Assembly (NCBI GenBank): GCA_030610025.1
Contig: JAUWSP010000216.1
Location: 1 to 5,539 of the forward strand
Source: Acidobacteriota bacterium
Lineage (GTDB): Bacteria; Acidobacteriota; Thermoanaerobaculia; Multivoradales; JAHEKO01
Direction: 5' to 3'
Length of the DNA stretch: 5,539 nucleotides
Position 1 is the stretch's first letter; every line of letters starts with the position of its first letter. Made by a program: the position numbers and the translations under genes. Under the pieces are notes generated by a model that was not told the origin of the DNA, searched no databases, and was given only the letters and a program-made list of their open reading frames with translations. Positions 5,269-5,539 of the stretch are shown in pieces.

Positions 5269-5539
5269 ATGACGACACCGCAGCAGCAGATCGAGCAGCA
5301 GCTGAAGGAGGCCCTGAAAGCCCGTGATCAGGATCGCCTCGCTACCCTTCGGTTGCTTCTCAGCTCGATCAACAATGAACGCATTCGAACGGGCGAAGAG
5401 GTCGAAGAGGCGGCTTTCCTGAGCCTGGTGCGCAAAGCCATCAAGCAACGGCGAGAGTCGAGCGAGCAATATCGCTCGGGCGCACGAGACGACCTGGCTG
5501 ACAAAGAGGATCGAGAAGCCGCGATCCTCGAAGCCTACC
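5269..5539 (+). CDS. GatB/YqeY-domain protein, N-terminal part (3' end outside window)
   Basis: The first 90 codons of a small cytoplasmic helical protein; full-length members are about 150 residues. Conserved features: QQLKEALKARDQDRLATLRL (10-29), an 'SSINNERI' helix (32-39), EEVEEAAFLSLVRKAIKQRR (43-62), then Glu63, SSEQYRSGARDDLADKED and AILEAY at the edge. The family is related to the tRNA-binding tail of the GatB subunit of Asp/Glu-tRNA amidotransferase; the exact role of free-standing YqeY proteins is unsettled, though a link to tRNA or translation is likely. ATG 5269 is preceded by an out-of-frame ATG at 5261 that stops at once (CGG CTA TGA), and that ATG overlaps the -10 box, so 5269 is the start. 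It is a separate transcription unit from ntrY, judging by the 156-bp gap and its own -10. Confidence 0.9.
   Translation, partial: MTTPQQQIEQQLKEALKARDQDRLATLRLLLSSINNERIRTGEEVEEAAFLSLVRKAIKQRRESSEQYRSGARDDLADKEDREAAILEAY

Noticed and set aside
1..5539. Mobile element, CRISPR array or defence system
   Set aside because: No transposase, integrase, terminal repeats, regular spacer-repeat pattern or defence-type domain is present; genes and composition look like ordinary core chromosome.

Overview
The window reads as chromosomal core DNA from a high-GC, Gram-negative (diderm) bacterium. A FadL-type outer-membrane porin shows that there is an outer membrane. The proteins resemble those of Acidobacteriota and delta-proteobacterium-like lineages, but the phylum is an inference that I cannot test here. 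I see no insertion sequence, phage gene, CRISPR array, rRNA or tRNA.

Layout, left to right. (1) Positions 1-800, minus strand: the N-terminal 266 codons of an OmpP1/FadL-family outer-membrane transporter, running off the left edge, with a signal peptide, a strong Shine-Dalgarno and a sigma70-like promoter overlapped by two 11-bp direct repeats. (2) Positions 801-1220: a 420-bp intergenic stretch without a gene. It holds the porin promoter, a 10-bp inverted repeat with a long loop, and a run of strong nested hairpins. (3) Positions 1221-1715, plus: a small His-rich YbjN / type III secretion chaperone-like protein. It converges with (4) smpB (1724-2185, minus), the tmRNA partner for ribosome rescue. 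Both stop codons lie inside one perfect 9-bp inverted repeat. (5) Positions 2319-2870, plus: an exported DUF4390 protein, followed after 28 bp by (6) a 737-residue NtrY-type membrane sensor histidine kinase (2899-5112). This DUF4390-ntrY pair recurs in many bacteria and is probably one operon. Its usual response regulator NtrX does not follow. (7) Positions 5269 to the right edge, plus: the first 90 codons of a GatB/YqeY-domain protein, preceded by a perfect TATAAT only 6 bp before its ATG, which suggests a leaderless transcript.

Functionally the window mixes housekeeping translation genes (smpB, yqeY), an envelope sensor operon (DUF4390-ntrY) and an uptake porin. I do not see a new multi-gene system. 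The most interesting parts are non-coding: the operator-like repeats and structured DNA between the porin and the YbjN-like gene, the hairpin shared by two stop codons, and the apparently leaderless yqeY. The orphan state of the NtrY kinase also deserves a look. Several genes lack a good Shine-Dalgarno (DUF4390, ntrY, yqeY), while the porin and the YbjN-like gene have clear ones.
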